NCBI GenBank assembly: GCA_963678705.1
Contig: OY783211.1
Coordinates: 11,484,603-11,548,602, forward strand
Source of the DNA: Panorpa germanica
Taxonomy: Eukaryota > Arthropoda > Insecta > Mecoptera > Panorpidae
DNA length: 64,000 nt
Direction: 5' to 3'
Positions 33,868-46,660 of this stretch are shown here, one piece after another. Under the pieces are notes generated by a model that saw nothing but the letters and a program-made list of their open reading frames with translations, made no database searches and was not told where the DNA came from. The stretch's first letter is position 1. The number at the start of each line of letters is the position of its first letter. Both the position numbers and the translations under genes were made by a program.

Positions 33868-36800
33868 TTTTATTGGTTAAGTTAATTGCAAAGTCTTCTT
33901 CGATGTTCTGGTTGAGTTGACACAGTCTTGGTTTTTTTATGATTGCAATTTCTACACGTTGTTGTGATACTGGAATCTATGGAGAAAAAAATGACAGTTA
34001 ATGTCAAAATAAGGAAAGATGACAGCTCCTTCTAATGGAGGAGGTAGCTTTGCTCCTCTTTGCTGTAAATGTATTCTAAGAAATTTGGTATTTAAAGTTT
34101 ATCCTTCTTTCTAATAAACACAGCGTCTAGACAGGACTATAGAGCTGAAAATAATATAGCCTTTACCTAAAACAGTGGCTCTTAAGCGGTGTGTCGCAGA
34201 ATACTAATAGTTCATTTTACCCAGTGTAAATTCTGGTTTCATCTGATTACATGTCTTTGACATAAACAAAAGAGCATGGCTCATATTCTCAATTTAAATT
34301 CACGTGACAGAAAGATCTCCTTTTCTGGAAATTTATTTTATATGGAATTTAGAAAAAAGTAGAGGTTTTGTCACATTACTAATGAGCTAGAGTTAGCTAC
34401 CTTATTTTTGTATAATGCTAAACTGTTTTATATTAAATACGTAATTGGTATTTTTGTTTATAGTAACCGAAATGATAAAAAATATTTCGTTTTTGTTTTT
34501 GTTAAAACTTTGGTAAATTACATTTGTTTAAGCTCAAGTATTCTTGGGTCTAGAGCAAAAACATTCATGTTTGGGTAAGGATATGTAAATGTTTGCTGTG
34601 TGCATCCGAATATTTGCCCTGTGAGCTGGATGTTAACGAATACTTATGTAGATATTTTTATTTAGCTGGTAAGATCTTTGTGATGTTGCTGTTCTACAAA
34701 TAATATATAAGTGAATGTGCTTTCAAGAAGATTGAGAACCTGTGTTCTTAATGTTTAGAATACCCCACGAATAATTTTATTATGTCATTCAAGTGATTAA
34801 TCATTTGGAAAATGAAAATACTTTCTAAAGTGAAGACGCATATATTATTTTTTAAATCACCATATGTTTATCTAATAATAAAATTCAAAGAAGGGGTGCG
34901 TATTGCGGTGGTAGTTGGACTGTTATTTTAAAACCATCCCTGCGAAACAAATATTAGTTTATTTAGGTTCATTGGGAAAACTGCGACGTAGAGATTGCAT
35001 TGCTATTTATAGACTTACTCTGTTTCCATGGCGACGGTGAAATTGAAGCTGGAGATGGTGAAGGTGGAAAATGGGGTTTTAATAAATAATGCATAAGTAT
35101 TATTTTTATACGAGACTTTCGAATCTGTAAAGTATCATTCCCACCTATTGTTTTCCTTTCTTAAGTTTAACATTAAATTGTTCGTTTTAGTCACAGAACA
35201 TAATATTAATTTCTTGTACTGTTTCAGTTTTTATTTTGAATGTAGTTAGTACACATGCATCGTGAGTTAGAAATATAATTTATTTCATATTAATTATTAT
35301 GTAAGATAATTATTTCTATTTCTTTATTTTTCACAAGGTGAAACTTCATTTTACTTATGATAGATTGTAGATTAGCTTAGTCAATAAGAAAGATCACTGC
35401 ACTGTCAGTAACTGTTCTATTAAAAAGTACGGAGTATGTATACTAATAAAACTAGAACATAAAAATAACATACGAGTATGTAAGAAATGATAACATATAT
35501 TGTTATATGATATACAATTCTACAACTAAAAAATAAACTTAAAACTAAAACAGTAGCCGGGAATGGCTTCTAACAGTTTCTTTTTACATTACTGATGTTT
35601 GAAATAAGGGTGATGTCTTTAGGGAGACTGCCATCGTGAATATTTAATTTCTGTTTTACTATACTTCAATAATCCAGTTCATTAGTGAGACATCTTCAAA
35701 TATTTGGTTTTTGAAATAACAACGAGATCAATATTTGATTTTCATGAATTGCATTAAGTTCATCTGCTGCATTATAATTTACTTTGATTGCATTTATGAG
35801 GTATCTGAGTGGAGATCTGATGTATCTGGTGATGAATCTGATGGAGAGTACAATTTTACATCTTAGATGCGTACTCAACTCAAATTTCGATTTTTCGAAG
35901 ATGGCTCACTAATGATTTATATACTCGTACGGAAACTTTTAATTAAGCAAACATTTTTTTGTTAGTGTGTCTTTTTTATTGTATTCTGTTATTCTGTTCA
36001 TTTTGTATTGTCAATTCTGTTAGTCCATAATCTAAGTAGCTAGCGTAGATCATAATATTTTCTTAATATGCTTTAAAGAGAAAAGAAAACTTGTTTTTTT
36101 GATTCACAACTTTCAGCGTTTTTTTTATGCGTGAAGTGAACATTATTTTTAAATGAATCGTATGTGGATCCAATGTTTTTATAATCAATATTACGAATTT
36201 TTTTTATCAAAACTTCATCTTATTTTAGTTACACATAATATCATATTTTAATTTACAATAAACCAGTGAGTGTGTTAAGAAGATGCATAGTTTAAGGGGA
36301 AAATAATTAGCACTACGTAATTTGAAAGTTTCGTTTAGAACACCTTGTGGTTCTTATTTCGCATATCAACTACTACAATCCACATGGGATGGTGTCCTTG
36401 CCAAAATCTTTTATATCCTATATAATTAAATATTAATATAAGCGATCTGTTAAGTACGCCCACATCATGACCAAAAAGTATCAATAAAATTGCGTTGTAA
36501 TAAAAAATAAATATGTTTCGTACAAAATGTTAATGTTCTCATATTTCAAACTGCTATTATTATGTTGTTATATTATGTGTATACCATTTTAATACGTACT
36601 TTAGTTGATTTATTACATTAAAAGTGTTCCATGCGAGTCTCATTTTTGGAATAATTTAAATATTTATGTTTTATTGGTATTTTTATATATATTTCTCTGC
36701 CAACCAGTATAAAGGAGTATCTTTAAGACGCAAGAGATTTAATAAAATGAAATGGACCCTAATAAAGCCATGTCGCTACTACTGCCAAGTATAGACCGAT

Positions 36801-37615
36801 GCTTTGTAACTTTTTTAGCGCGCCTGTTATAATTATACATATTTTCTAAATTAGTCTACTTATGTCCGCTTCAAAGTACTAGCTTAAGGTTGGTTGATAG
36901 CTTTGGATAAACTTAAATTGGTAATTTTTATAGGAAGCGTCCTTAAGAAGTTAGTAAGTGTCATGCTATAAAATTCACTTGTAGAAATGTAACATTATTT
37001 CATTTTTTTATTTGCCTTGGTATATCAATCATACCCACAAATAATTATATGTTACACAGTTTTTAAGCATTTATAATACATATAATATAGTAATAGGTAA
37101 ATTGCTGCATTTTGATACATTTGCCACATAATATCAGATTTTAATTATTATATAGAGGCATATTGGAATTTTGCAAGTAGCAAGCGAGTCCTTGTAGGTG
37201 AATACATATCCTTAAAAAGAGATTAATCAAGAAATAAGTAAAAGGAATTCTGAAGAGGTTCCAGACAGCTAATAAGTTTCAGTGTGCTACTGACAATGGT
37301 TACTTTTATTTCTCACTGTAGTTAAAATACTTGTCAAAAATATTTTCAATTGACATAAAGCTACTTCGAAAGAATCCTTTTATATAACTGGCGGATCAAA
37401 TACTTTAAGGACACCAAGCGCAACAAAATTTAACGTTTTTAAGTACTCGGTTTGATGTCTCCCTGTTCTAAATTCTATAGCTAAATCTATCAAATCAATT
37501 TATTATTAATTGAAAAAATACTGTTCAATACCAAAGTAATAAATTTATATCTGAACTTCAGAAAGAAAATAATTGAATAAAATATCAAAGAAACTTTTAG
37601 GAGCTCAAAGCACAC
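33868..37615. other. AT-rich spacer, no gene seen
   Basis: This is the longest featureless block. Only short AT-rich frames and two TACTCGTA/TACGAGTA words (35471, 35922) were noted. Confidence 0.45.
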
Positions 37616-37624
37616 ACTTTTTGC

Positions 37625-37915
37625 GTCTGTATAATTATCCACGAAGGGTAGCTATCTCAAAAGTTATTAATGCGAGATTATATTTTGACATAATCAATAG
37701 TATAGTTCAAATTACGAGAGTTCGGCGGCGACTCATACTTAAAACAAGTTGTGGGATATAAACTGCCGATATAACTAAAAAGCACTCACTCACTTATTTT
37801 TCTATAATGTATATAGAAATGAATCAATCAATTATCTTATTATAGATTTATACTGCTCTCATAATCACTTTTAAGTATAAGTCGCCGAACTATCGTGATT
37901 TGAACTATACCAAGT
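37625..37915 (+). mobile_element. Fold-back unit with SINE-like left half
   Basis: Left arm 37700-37744 and right arm 37869-37910 are inverted copies (GTATAGTTCAAATYACGA, AGTTCGGCG, ATACTTAAAA) with few differences, about 125 bp apart. Upstream, GCGAGATTATATTTT and the degraded head at 37650-37680 match the region after box B in the SINE at 62.6-62.8 kb; downstream, AACTGCCGATATAACTAAAA resembles the SINE tail at 16.97 kb. The left arm plus spacer recurs at 58706-58835. So this is either a fold-back transposon or two SINEs joined tail to tail. Confidence 0.5.
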
Positions 37916-38799
37916 AAACACACACTGTCTCTGCTGCAATATGCTTGTTGCAATATGTAGGTGCAGCTAAAATTTTCTTAATATTTATTTATTTAGAATC
38001 TGAAGCGATTTCAACGAAATTTAATTCAATAAGTTTATTTCAGTTCGGAACTCGAGCACTTTTGGATCAGTAGATTTAAAACATCTTCATTTCAATGATC
38101 CTTTGTTGTAATAAAGTCATAAAGCACTCTGAGTCTCTCAGTACAACCCTGGTGCTACTCTGGCTTCAGTCTTATCTTAATATAAACAACTCTGGAATGC
38201 ACATTGGTCTGCTTTGCCTGAGAGAGTGACGTAATCTAAACCTTGGAAAGGGTAGAATCTTTTGAATTTGATCCAGTGCATTGCGAGACACCATTTTTAA
38301 TATAACTGTTCTTTCAATTATATACCAATATGATTAGTAATTAGTAAATCCTAATGCAGTAAAATCTTCTATTTCTTTTAAACGAATACTACTCTGGAAA
38401 ACTCTGCGATATTTTTTACTACAAATTTTACATCAAATTAAAATATATTTCCTATAAAACTTAACAACATATTGTATTATAACCTACAACTCCCTAAAAA
38501 ATTAAATGAAAATATAAGAAGAACAAGATTTTGTAAACAATTTACCATAAAAATAATTTACGAGAATAATAACTTTTTATTTAAATTTCGATTTGCCTTA
38601 ACAATAAGTTTATGTATTTTAAAAGTCGAGACAAAAAAGGAATAAGAAAATAAAAGTAAAGAAATAAGTTTCTTCGTTGATTCAAAGTCAGTCAGTCGAA
38701 TGGTTCTTGCTGCTGCTAATAAAATAAGACAACCGCTGCTCACAAAAGTGTTTATTGTCCAGAGACTAGAGAACTAGCGAAGTAAAATGGCGAAGTGAG
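37916..38799. other. Spacer, no gene seen
   Basis: No supportable gene or transposon end. Confidence 0.4.
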
Positions 38800-38817
38800 T
38801 CGGGGTCGGGGTCGGGG
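38800..38817 (+). repeat. TCGGGG x3 tandem, G-run array
   Basis: Three exact TCGGGG units, followed at 38851-38872 by CAGCTC/CAGCTT repeats. Three G4 runs alone are one short of a canonical quadruplex. Confidence 0.8.
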
Positions 38818-39075
38818 ATGTCCAAGACTCAGACAGTTCAAGTCCGAGACCAGCTCCAGCTTCAGCTCCAGGTCCGTGTAGGTGTCATGGGTGATGACCG
38901 ATACCCAATAAGTATAGTTATTGTAGATGTAGGCGAAAATAAAAGAAAAAGTGAAACAAAGACATGTGTAATAAAAACGAGACACTTTTAAGGGGATTCT
39001 CAAGTGCGTAACAAAGAGAAGTGGTACAGTACGTGTTATATTATGGTACTAGATAAGTAATATTGTTTTTTCAAC

Positions 39076-39121
39076 ACTCAGTTAACCGAGGTTTAACATC
39101 AAATTTTGATGTAGCCTGAGT
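39076..39121. repeat. Bulged 46-nt hairpin
   Basis: ACTCAG/CTGAGT, AGG/CCT and CATCAAA/TTTTGATG pair in nested order. Confidence 0.4.
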
Positions 39122-39288
39122 TAATGATAGTGGCAGGCCAGGTAGACCAAATGGCCCATTATACTATTTTATAGGATGGCCAAATTTATAAATGTGTAGA
39201 AAAATTATGACGCTGAAACCTCATGTTGCGTAGAATCTAAAAAAGATAGCGCACATATAGATAAAGAAACTTAGAATTAGCTAGTGAT

Positions 39289-39332
39289 ATGCTAGCAGTG
39301 TAGCAAGTGAACCTACACTGCAAGACAAATTC
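39289..39332 (+). repeat. Dispersed repeat, second copy of the 5.5-kb unit
   Basis: TAGCAAGTGAACC followed by ACACTGCAAGACAA matches 5538-5576 with a short gap. Confidence 0.5.
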
Positions 39333-42300
39333 TATATTCTTATTTTACTTACGTTGTGGATTTAACCATATTCATTATTGTTATTTTTTTTGTGATTTAT
39401 TTATATTTTTCGTTGTGAAAAGTAGCATAAATGTCATTTAAATCAGGACTTGAAAACAGTTTTACCCCTTAGAGTGGTTACGGGTTTCATGAACCGATAT
39501 TTGTTCAAATTGTGACCGAATAGAATAAATTTTTGAAATTGCAGTAAATTAAATAAAGTTTTAGGAGCAATATTTTACAAAAATATAAAAAGTAAAAATA
39601 CAATTTTGGAAAATGTAGAAATTCTGATATTAAAAATAGGAACGATTATGTAATGCAGAAGACATAATAACACACACTTTATTAAATAATAAGAATGTCT
39701 GTATAAAATCTGAGTAATTTCGGTTCTAAGTCCCTGCTCCATACTGGTTTTTTTTATATATACACGGTATATTACTGTATGTGCATTTATATATGGTTTT
39801 TTTTTACCTTCAACAACACAATTCATATATGTCTCCATCACAATTCTACACAACAATACCACGTTCTGTTTAAATGACGGTTTAAGTCGACTGCGGGCAA
39901 ACACAATACGTGTTTTATTGTAAGTAATATATCACCATAAGCCCTAAATGCGAGACTTCTACAAGAATTGCAAATAGGAACATTAAATAAAAACGGGAAT
40001 AAAAAAATAAAAAAATAACAACAAGAATACATCAAAATGAATGGATAAGTATTAAAATCTGACAGTTAGAATCAAAACAAATAAAATGTATGAAATATGT
40101 TACAACTTTGAAAACTCATTAAATTTAAACGAAGATTTGTCCTTGGTTGTCCATCATTGGCTTAACTATTTAGGTTAATCTTCAGTGAACCTTTTTATGT
40201 GAGCATATCAAAAAAAGGTGATCTTGTCAAATATATACTCCATTACTCCTCAAGCAAATAGTCCGAACTTTCATAAAGTTTATCTCGCGCTCCAAACTGT
40301 TAATCAACTTCAAATTTGCAGGATAATTAGCTAATGGTATTCTTTAAAATTATATATAGAAAAATGTATAACATTCTACCTACAAGGCTTATAGCACTTT
40401 CTTAAATTGTAGATCTTTTTCTATCAAGATTATCTTTTAGAAGTATTTAAGAAGCACATTAGAAATATTAAAGTATATTTTCTTCATACGAATTCCGAAC
40501 CATATTTTAAAAGCTAAGATATTGTTTAATATATATTATACATTTTAAAGTAATAATTAAAATTAAGGTATAACTGCTTCTTAATATTATTTTAATGTTT
40601 CTTCATGCCTTTATAGTACTTTGAGTTAATATTTTAGTTGCTCTGTATAATGCTCTGTGGAACAACAACAACAATAAGAAGAAGAAGATCATAAAAGTCT
40701 TCGAAGTGTAAGCAACTCACGCCAATACAATAACTATAATAACACCATCTAGTGTTTAAAGTGGAATCTAGTTTTATTACACCTTATTTAACACAGTATT
40801 TAGCTTTTAAAGTATCATATGTTGAGAATAGATATAACTTACGAGTCATTTAACGAATGGGAACCCTGGATACGAGTACCACATATGGTACATCATAGGA
40901 ATGTGCAGCAGCTTTAATCGAAAATATCAATCGATATACTCGAAAATAGAATACTTGCTATTGCTTAAGGTTTCTTAACTTTTTGAAATTATAGTTATGG
41001 TATAGCAGTCTAAAATTCAAATTAAATAAAAAGGTGTAAGGTTTCAACTTTTTTTATTGATTTTTTATTTTATTTATTTATATTAATGTAGAACATATTA
41101 AGTTTATTGTGTGAAAATTTGAAGTCGATTGGAATAAAACTGTGGAAGATATAGAGTTTTAAGTCTTCACTTCTGGTCTGGTTTCGTTTTTCTTTGAAAC
41201 TTTTAAACGCTCATACTTAGCTATTTCAGAGTCGGTGTCCTCTCAAGCTCAAAATCTACTGCACCGATCCTTTTGAAATTTTGCACTCTTTCTTTACATA
41301 AATGCATAAAGTATTTTAAAATAACAAAGTTTCTGATTTTTTTCATGAAAAATCGATATTTTGACTTTTAACTGCTGTAAAAAATTGAAAAATCAATAAA
41401 AAGAAACTCGACAGCGTTACCTGCATAAACTTATCAACTAATGAAATCATTATGGTTTTTTGATTTCAGATAATCTGTTGTTGACTTATGAGTGGCACCG
41501 CAATCACTCTTTTTCTTGTGACGTTTGCGGAGATTCGCTGTCAATGCTTCATTTCTTTTTATATTTATTTATGAAAATTTCACAAAGTATTCTTTAAATG
41601 TCATTTTATCATGTAGTAATTATAGAAATAATTATATACCAACTGTGTCGTCAAAAAACATTATCGAAAATATACTTTTTTATCGGTTTGACCATATCTA
41701 AACTAAAACGGAAATTGAATTATTTTAGATCTCACAATATTTGATCACGTTTAGATCACATAGACGAGAAAATAATAATAGCAACCTATAAATAAATAAT
41801 ACTTTGTTGATTATCGATGTTTTCTTTCGTTTCGCGATGTTTTAAATCTGATTTTGATTAACGCATATATCGAGGTTTTCCCATCGATCCCTTCTAATAC
41901 TACCCTTCAAACATTACCATACTTAGCATTTTTTTGTCGTTCCGTCCCATGCCTGGTTGGATGACTGAATGTTAAATTGATGCTTTACGAAACCGACCAG
42001 ACATTCTTGATTTTTTCCGCTGTGTTTGTTTTTTTTTTCTTTTCAAGCTCATCTGACATAAAACTTGATATGATGTATTTTTTTTTTATATTTTTGGGGT
42101 AGGGTTATTTTTTTATTGATCCAGTCTGAGATGTAATATATCGCGATTGCATTTTACAGCCAGGGGTCATAAGGTCACTCGGTGAATATTAAGTAAGTTC
42201 ATAATATACGTCATACAAGTACAATCACTGGTAAAACCGTTTTTGAATTTTCAATGTGACTTCTATTACATACCATTTGGTTATTTTTTTGGTTTTGAAT

Positions 42301-42420
42301 TTTTTTGTATGCAAATTTGTACATTTAATGGCATTGTTGACAACGTGATTTTGTTTACGAAATTATTGGATATTTATCTGCTATTGTATTGACTTAAATA
42401 CACAAGTGTTTTTAGCTATG
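39333..42420. other. AT-rich spacer with a possible unclassified repeat at 41.1-41.4 kb
   Basis: Most of this block is featureless; several minus-strand frames at 39.6-40.0 kb are not called. The segment 41095-41400 has the phrasing of a high-copy insect repeat (TTTTGAAATTTTGCAC, CGCTCATACTTAGC), but no second copy was found in the window. An AACAAC/AAGAAG microsatellite lies at about 40662-40688. Confidence 0.35.
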
Positions 42421-42422
42421 TA

Positions 42423-42800
42423 AGACGGATACTCCGAAAAGTTTCCATTTTAACAAAAACAAGTGTTTGTTTTGTCAAATTCAGTTTTAATCCTGAATAC
42501 AGCCTCTTTGTAATGCTATACACTTAATACAGCGATGCTCTCATCATTTGAATCCGCCCACATAGTAATTGACATCAAAATAGTCGTCTACGAGTGTGCA
42601 GGTCTCCTCATTTGATGAAAATCTTTATTCTCCGAGCGAAACTCTGAGGCTAGGAAAGACAAAAAGCCGCTGCGGGTCAGATCTGGTAAATACGGTTGGG
42701 GGTCAATCAATACGAACCCCAATTCGTCAATTTTAGCAATCTTTGGAAAGGTTAATTTGAATCCGTTTTTAGTTCTGAATAATCGTGGCAATTAGCTTTT
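42423..42800 (-). mobile_element. Degenerate mariner, transposase C-terminal third
   Basis: The minus-strand frame at 42791-42588 contains KIAKIDELGFVLIDPQPYLP and then DLTRSGFLSF. This matches the mariner block K.DELGFELI.HPPYSPDLAPSDFFLF, whose PDL carries the third catalytic aspartate of the DD34D triad; APSD has become TRSG. The matching YFDVNYYVGG, EHRCIKCI and final stop follow at 42590-42480, in line with the mariner ending Y..GI..LEHRW.KCI. The terminus at about 42423 reads GACGGATACTCCGAAAAGTT, a mariner-type inverted repeat next to TA. Upstream transposase parts and the other end are not recognisable. Two adjacent in-frame stops and the lost APSD motif show that this copy is dead. 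Confidence 0.8.
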
Positions 42801-43154
42801 TCTTGCCCAAATCTTCAGGCAATAATTAATAGCTAGATTGCTCATTCGACGGTCGTCTACACCATTTGGTAATTTTTTTTAATGTTATTAAGCTGTTCAA
42901 AATTTTAAAATGCGTACGTAGGTGTATTGCCTTTGAAATACAAGGATTTAATGATGGCTCGATTTGTTGGCTTGACCAGAATATTTTTGACGAAACACCA
43001 TTTTCTTGTTAAGGATGCTAAGATTTTTCAGCTACCCTCATACAGTGCAAAAAGTCGAAGGTCAAAACATGAATATTAAAGAGTCGTATGATTTTTGATT
43101 TATGTACCTACACATATTTAAGTATGCAGACTTGAACTTGCAAATAACTTAGTC

Positions 43155-43375
43155 AAAGATGGTACGAGTCTGTATTTCGCTAAATAAGCTTATGATTTAC
43201 ATGCTCTTAACGGTACTTAGTGGCCTTATTCATCAATAAAACAATAACGCCAAGCAAAAATTCATAAAGAAAGGTACTTTACCGGCTATAAAGTTTTTTT
43301 AAGAGCGTATGTAATTTACGGCGCTAGTAAAAGACTGTCTTATATGGCATAAGAGTGCGAAATAAAAGATGGTAC
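43155..43375. mobile_element. Fold-back MITE with 11-bp direct repeat flanks (MULE-like)
   Basis: AAAGATGGTAC occurs exactly at 43155-43165 and 43365-43375. Inside lie inverted pairs: TATTTCGC/GCGAAATA (43173-43180, 43357-43364) and TTACATGCTCTTAA/TTAAGAGCGTATGTAA (43197-43210, 43299-43314). An 11-bp duplication with nested long inverted repeats fits the Mutator superfamily (9-11 bp). No transposase is present. Confidence 0.5.
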
Positions 43376-43762
43376 ACAATTATTGACAATAAATTAAAGT
43401 AATTAACAATGAATGTCTTATAACGCTAAATATGTTATAAACAATAAGAGCTCGTTTTTTAAGTACCCTTTATCTTTTAATGTTAATCATTTAATTTTCA
43501 TTACGGCAGTGATTTTAATTTTAAGAGTACATTTTGTAAATTTTGTTATGACTAAATAAAAATCAAATCAAAATCTGTTTTGTAGTTATAGCCATAATTT
43601 GACCAAAACGGGTTAGTTGTTGCTTAGTTTACATTTCAAAATATTTATTTTAGTAGCGATAAAATTTCAACATTCATTTCACAATACGATATCATAGAGA
43701 AAGAAACAAGATACATCTGTCTCTGTTACACTTTAATGGTTTATTTGCAACTTCATTCAATA

Positions 43763-43906
43763 CTGGTAAGGTAGTGAGGTTAGGTGAAGTGATTCTGCCG
43801 TTTGTAGTCCTTTGAACGAGTGAAATCAAATTGAATTGTTTCATAACAAAAAAAATCATACGCATCGTCAATGTGATGTCAAAGTGACTCCAAAATGTTT
43901 ACTGGG
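43763..43906. mobile_element. Degraded second copy of the 8.45-kb MITE
   Basis: 43843-43906 repeats the right 65 bp of the MITE at 8450-8702 (AAATCAT, ATGTGATGTCAAAGTGACTC, AAAATGTTTACTGGG). A short internal match (GGTGAAGTG) lies about 60 bp upstream. The left end is badly eroded or deleted. Confidence 0.65.
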
Positions 43907-46144
43907 TGTCTATAAGCAACCCAACCCAATAATTTCGAATCATGATCCGGTTACAAATTTTAACTGGGTTTCATGCACGTGAAAACCTGCAAACATAAAA
44001 CAAAGAGGTCATCAATACTAGAATTAGAAACGCAAATAGTCGATGTTAAATAAAAATGAACAAAAGTGATTTGCAAGCTGTCTTTAATGTTTGTCTTAAC
44101 ACTTGTTAGAAAATTGATCACACACCTATATACAAGTACTACACGTTATTATTTTTACAAGAAATGAATTTAAAAATTAAATAATACGCGGCACGCATCA
44201 CGAATGTGGTGGAGAGTTGAACCCGTATACGAGTCTAGTCACGATCACGAAATGTGAGTCGGCTTAATTAAAACAGATAACTGACATATTAAATATAATT
44301 ATAGTTAGGTACTTAAATGATCAGAGTTTGCTATCACATCAAAAATTTTCTTGGTAATTTCTCAGGATTGATTGAGTTGAGTTGTGTTTAAACTTTCTTT
44401 ATTTTTAGTAAGGAAAATATTCGTACATCTTCGCAAACATTTGTTTTAAGCAAAATGCAACATTGTTCCTTACTACAATTCTTTCAGTTACTATAATTGA
44501 CAATTAAAAATAAACGAAATCAGAACATTGATGATGATGTGTTCTGTATCTGGATTGTAAAGACGTAATTGCTACTTTAAAGTATAAACAAAATAGTGAT
44601 TACACCTACACCTACAAAGCAAATGCGTCAATATTAATTCTACGATACGATACGTTTCGTATTTATGTGTCCATTTTATTTAATTTGTTTATTTGACATT
44701 ATTAACATACGGGAAATAGGATGTTATCACTTTCCGCATTTAAGTGCACCCCACGGAATACACATTTACCGAGATGTGACGTCACAGCATGCCTGCGTAG
44801 TATACAATGTTGGTACGCACTAACGATCAATTTTATTTTTGAATATAAACGCGACAGAAACATAACTTCACTAATATAAAGTTACGAGAAAGGTGCAATT
44901 GTTTTTTCTCGTATTTTAAAACACATCTTATTTGAAACAAATATCTTAATTTCAAATGTTTTCTTAAAATGTTTAATTTACATATTATCAATTTGTATAA
45001 GTGTAAATCTCTCAATTCCCTGTTATCACTCTTTATTAGAAGTCAATAGTTATATAACATTAATTTGTAAATAATCTAATCCAATCGAATATGTATAGTG
45101 TCAGGTCTCCTAATCAATCTATATGTGTCGAGGTTCCAAACTATGTGGCCGATGCTAGAACTAAGTGTGTTCAATGTGTCTAACGTTTACGTTGGAAGAA
45201 GTTCGGCCTGTTGTTGATCTTTTGACCCACGTCAATAGGGATTTTTCTACCCTCACCACACACTTGATCCACATGTCATGCACTGCTGTACGAATCGTTC
45301 AATATTGGAAGGTTTTATACTTGAAAGTTTATTTATTTACTTGAAAGTTTTTGTTAAACAATGTCAGTGTCAATAATATCAACAAATTAATAAAATAAAT
45401 CAGTCATTCGGATCAAACATTTGTTCCACTGTCTAGCAGGAAACTTGCCATGTCAATCTTCCAATATTTGACTCCCACGTTGGAGGCATCTGGTGCCGGT
45501 GCTAAAATTACTAGTATTTTATTAAAATTTAGTTTAGGATAAAAAGATGCCCTTACACATGGAACAACACACTATACAAATTCAAATTGCAATGATCGAG
45601 AATTAAAATCTCCCAAACAAAAGATTGAGAATCTTTTTGTTATATTTATCATTGCCTAAGTAATATCACCGTGTGAAAAATTGAATTGTTTTTATTGTAC
45701 TGTTTACTACGACGCTCCTTCATATAAATTTTTTAATCACTTAATATTTGTGTGACGGGGGGAGTTGATAAACAATTATACGTGCGTGTGAATATGTCAG
45801 GATTCCGGTCTGGTGTGGTCTGTCTGTCCTCTAGCTCTAGTAGTGTGTGCAGTGCACATACCGTGTTGTGTAAATACGCTCCTCATAAAATGTGTACTAC
45901 AAGTACGATATACTACAAACCGGCGAAGCCTTCAGAAGCAAGAGAACAACAGTGGGTGCTTTGTTAATTTACGAGTATGTATGTACCTCTGCCTTATCTG
46001 AGGATTAATAAAAAATAATTTGTGTAATAGTCTGAGGGCATTTTTTAAATTTCTAATAAAATTTAGAAGTTTTCCTGTGACTTTTCATTTGATATAGGCA
46101 CTTTTGCTGTAATGCTAAAATCTCGGACGACGTTATACTAATAC
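43907..46144. other. Spacer with a CRE-type palindrome; no gene called
   Basis: Frames at 45752-46001 lie in slightly GC-richer DNA but show no domain. TACGAGTA occurs at 45970. Confidence 0.4.
44775..44786. promoter_or_regulatory. CRE-like palindrome TGTGACGTCACA
   Basis: A perfect 12-bp palindrome holding the full ATF/CREB site TGACGTCA. A second TGACGTCA is at 48091-48098. No gene start is visible beside either. Confidence 0.3.
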
Positions 46145-46146
46145 TA

Positions 46147-46658
46147 CAGGGTGCGGTAGCATAACCTTTTTTAAAAAGCGCGCAAATTATTCTTTTACGC
46201 GGGGAAAATATTACTTTCTTTCGCGATGAAAATGTTACTTTTTTTCGCGGCAAATTTTTTTTTTTTTCGGGGCGTACTATATTCCCTCTCACGTAACCCT
46301 ATATTTCCTCCCTCGTAAACTTTGACTCGTCGGTCCATCGCATACTTTTAACAAACCACGAATCTTCAATATGATTATTCAGCATCCACCTTCTTCTAGC
46401 GTCTAGTATTTTTTTTAAATAAGACATATAAACTTGGTTTATTAGTTTAGGTACACATCTGACAAACGCCAAAAAATAAGACAATTAACATACCAACTTA
46501 AATTGGGCCACTGTTTGCATTTAACTGTCAGAAATTGTGTTTTTATAAAAAAAAAAAACATTAAAATAGCAGTAAAAAATAAATAGTCAGACAAAATGTT
46601 CTAAATGGTCTCAACTATCATCCCCTTAAGGCTTTGCACCTTGCTACCAAACACCCTG
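46147..46658 (-). mobile_element. Tc1/mariner element, 512 bp, internally deleted
   Basis: TA flanks both ends (46145-46146, 46659-46660). The left end CAGGGTGCGGTAGCATAACC and inverted right end CAGGGTGTTTGGTAGCAAGG share CAGGGTG and GGTAGCA. Inside, the minus strand at 46484-46299 encodes RRRWMLNNHIEDSWFVKSM followed by RWTDESKFT, the block around the first catalytic Asp of IS630/Tc1-type transposases (W.DES.F). The frame stops right after TREEI, and the other two catalytic residues are missing. Full-length relatives are about 1.2-1.6 kb. Three ~25-bp units with cores TTTACGCGGGG, TTTCGCGATG and TTTCGCGGC (46190-46250) form a small tandem array. Confidence 0.8.
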
Positions 46659-46660
46659 TA

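Noticed and set aside
38752-39003. Minus-strand frame with an R-P repeat
   Set aside because: The repeat is just the TCGGGG microsatellite in translation.
45752-46001. Two overlapping plus-strand frames near 45.8 kb
   Set aside because: They overlap in different frames, are Ser/Cys-rich, and have no domain.
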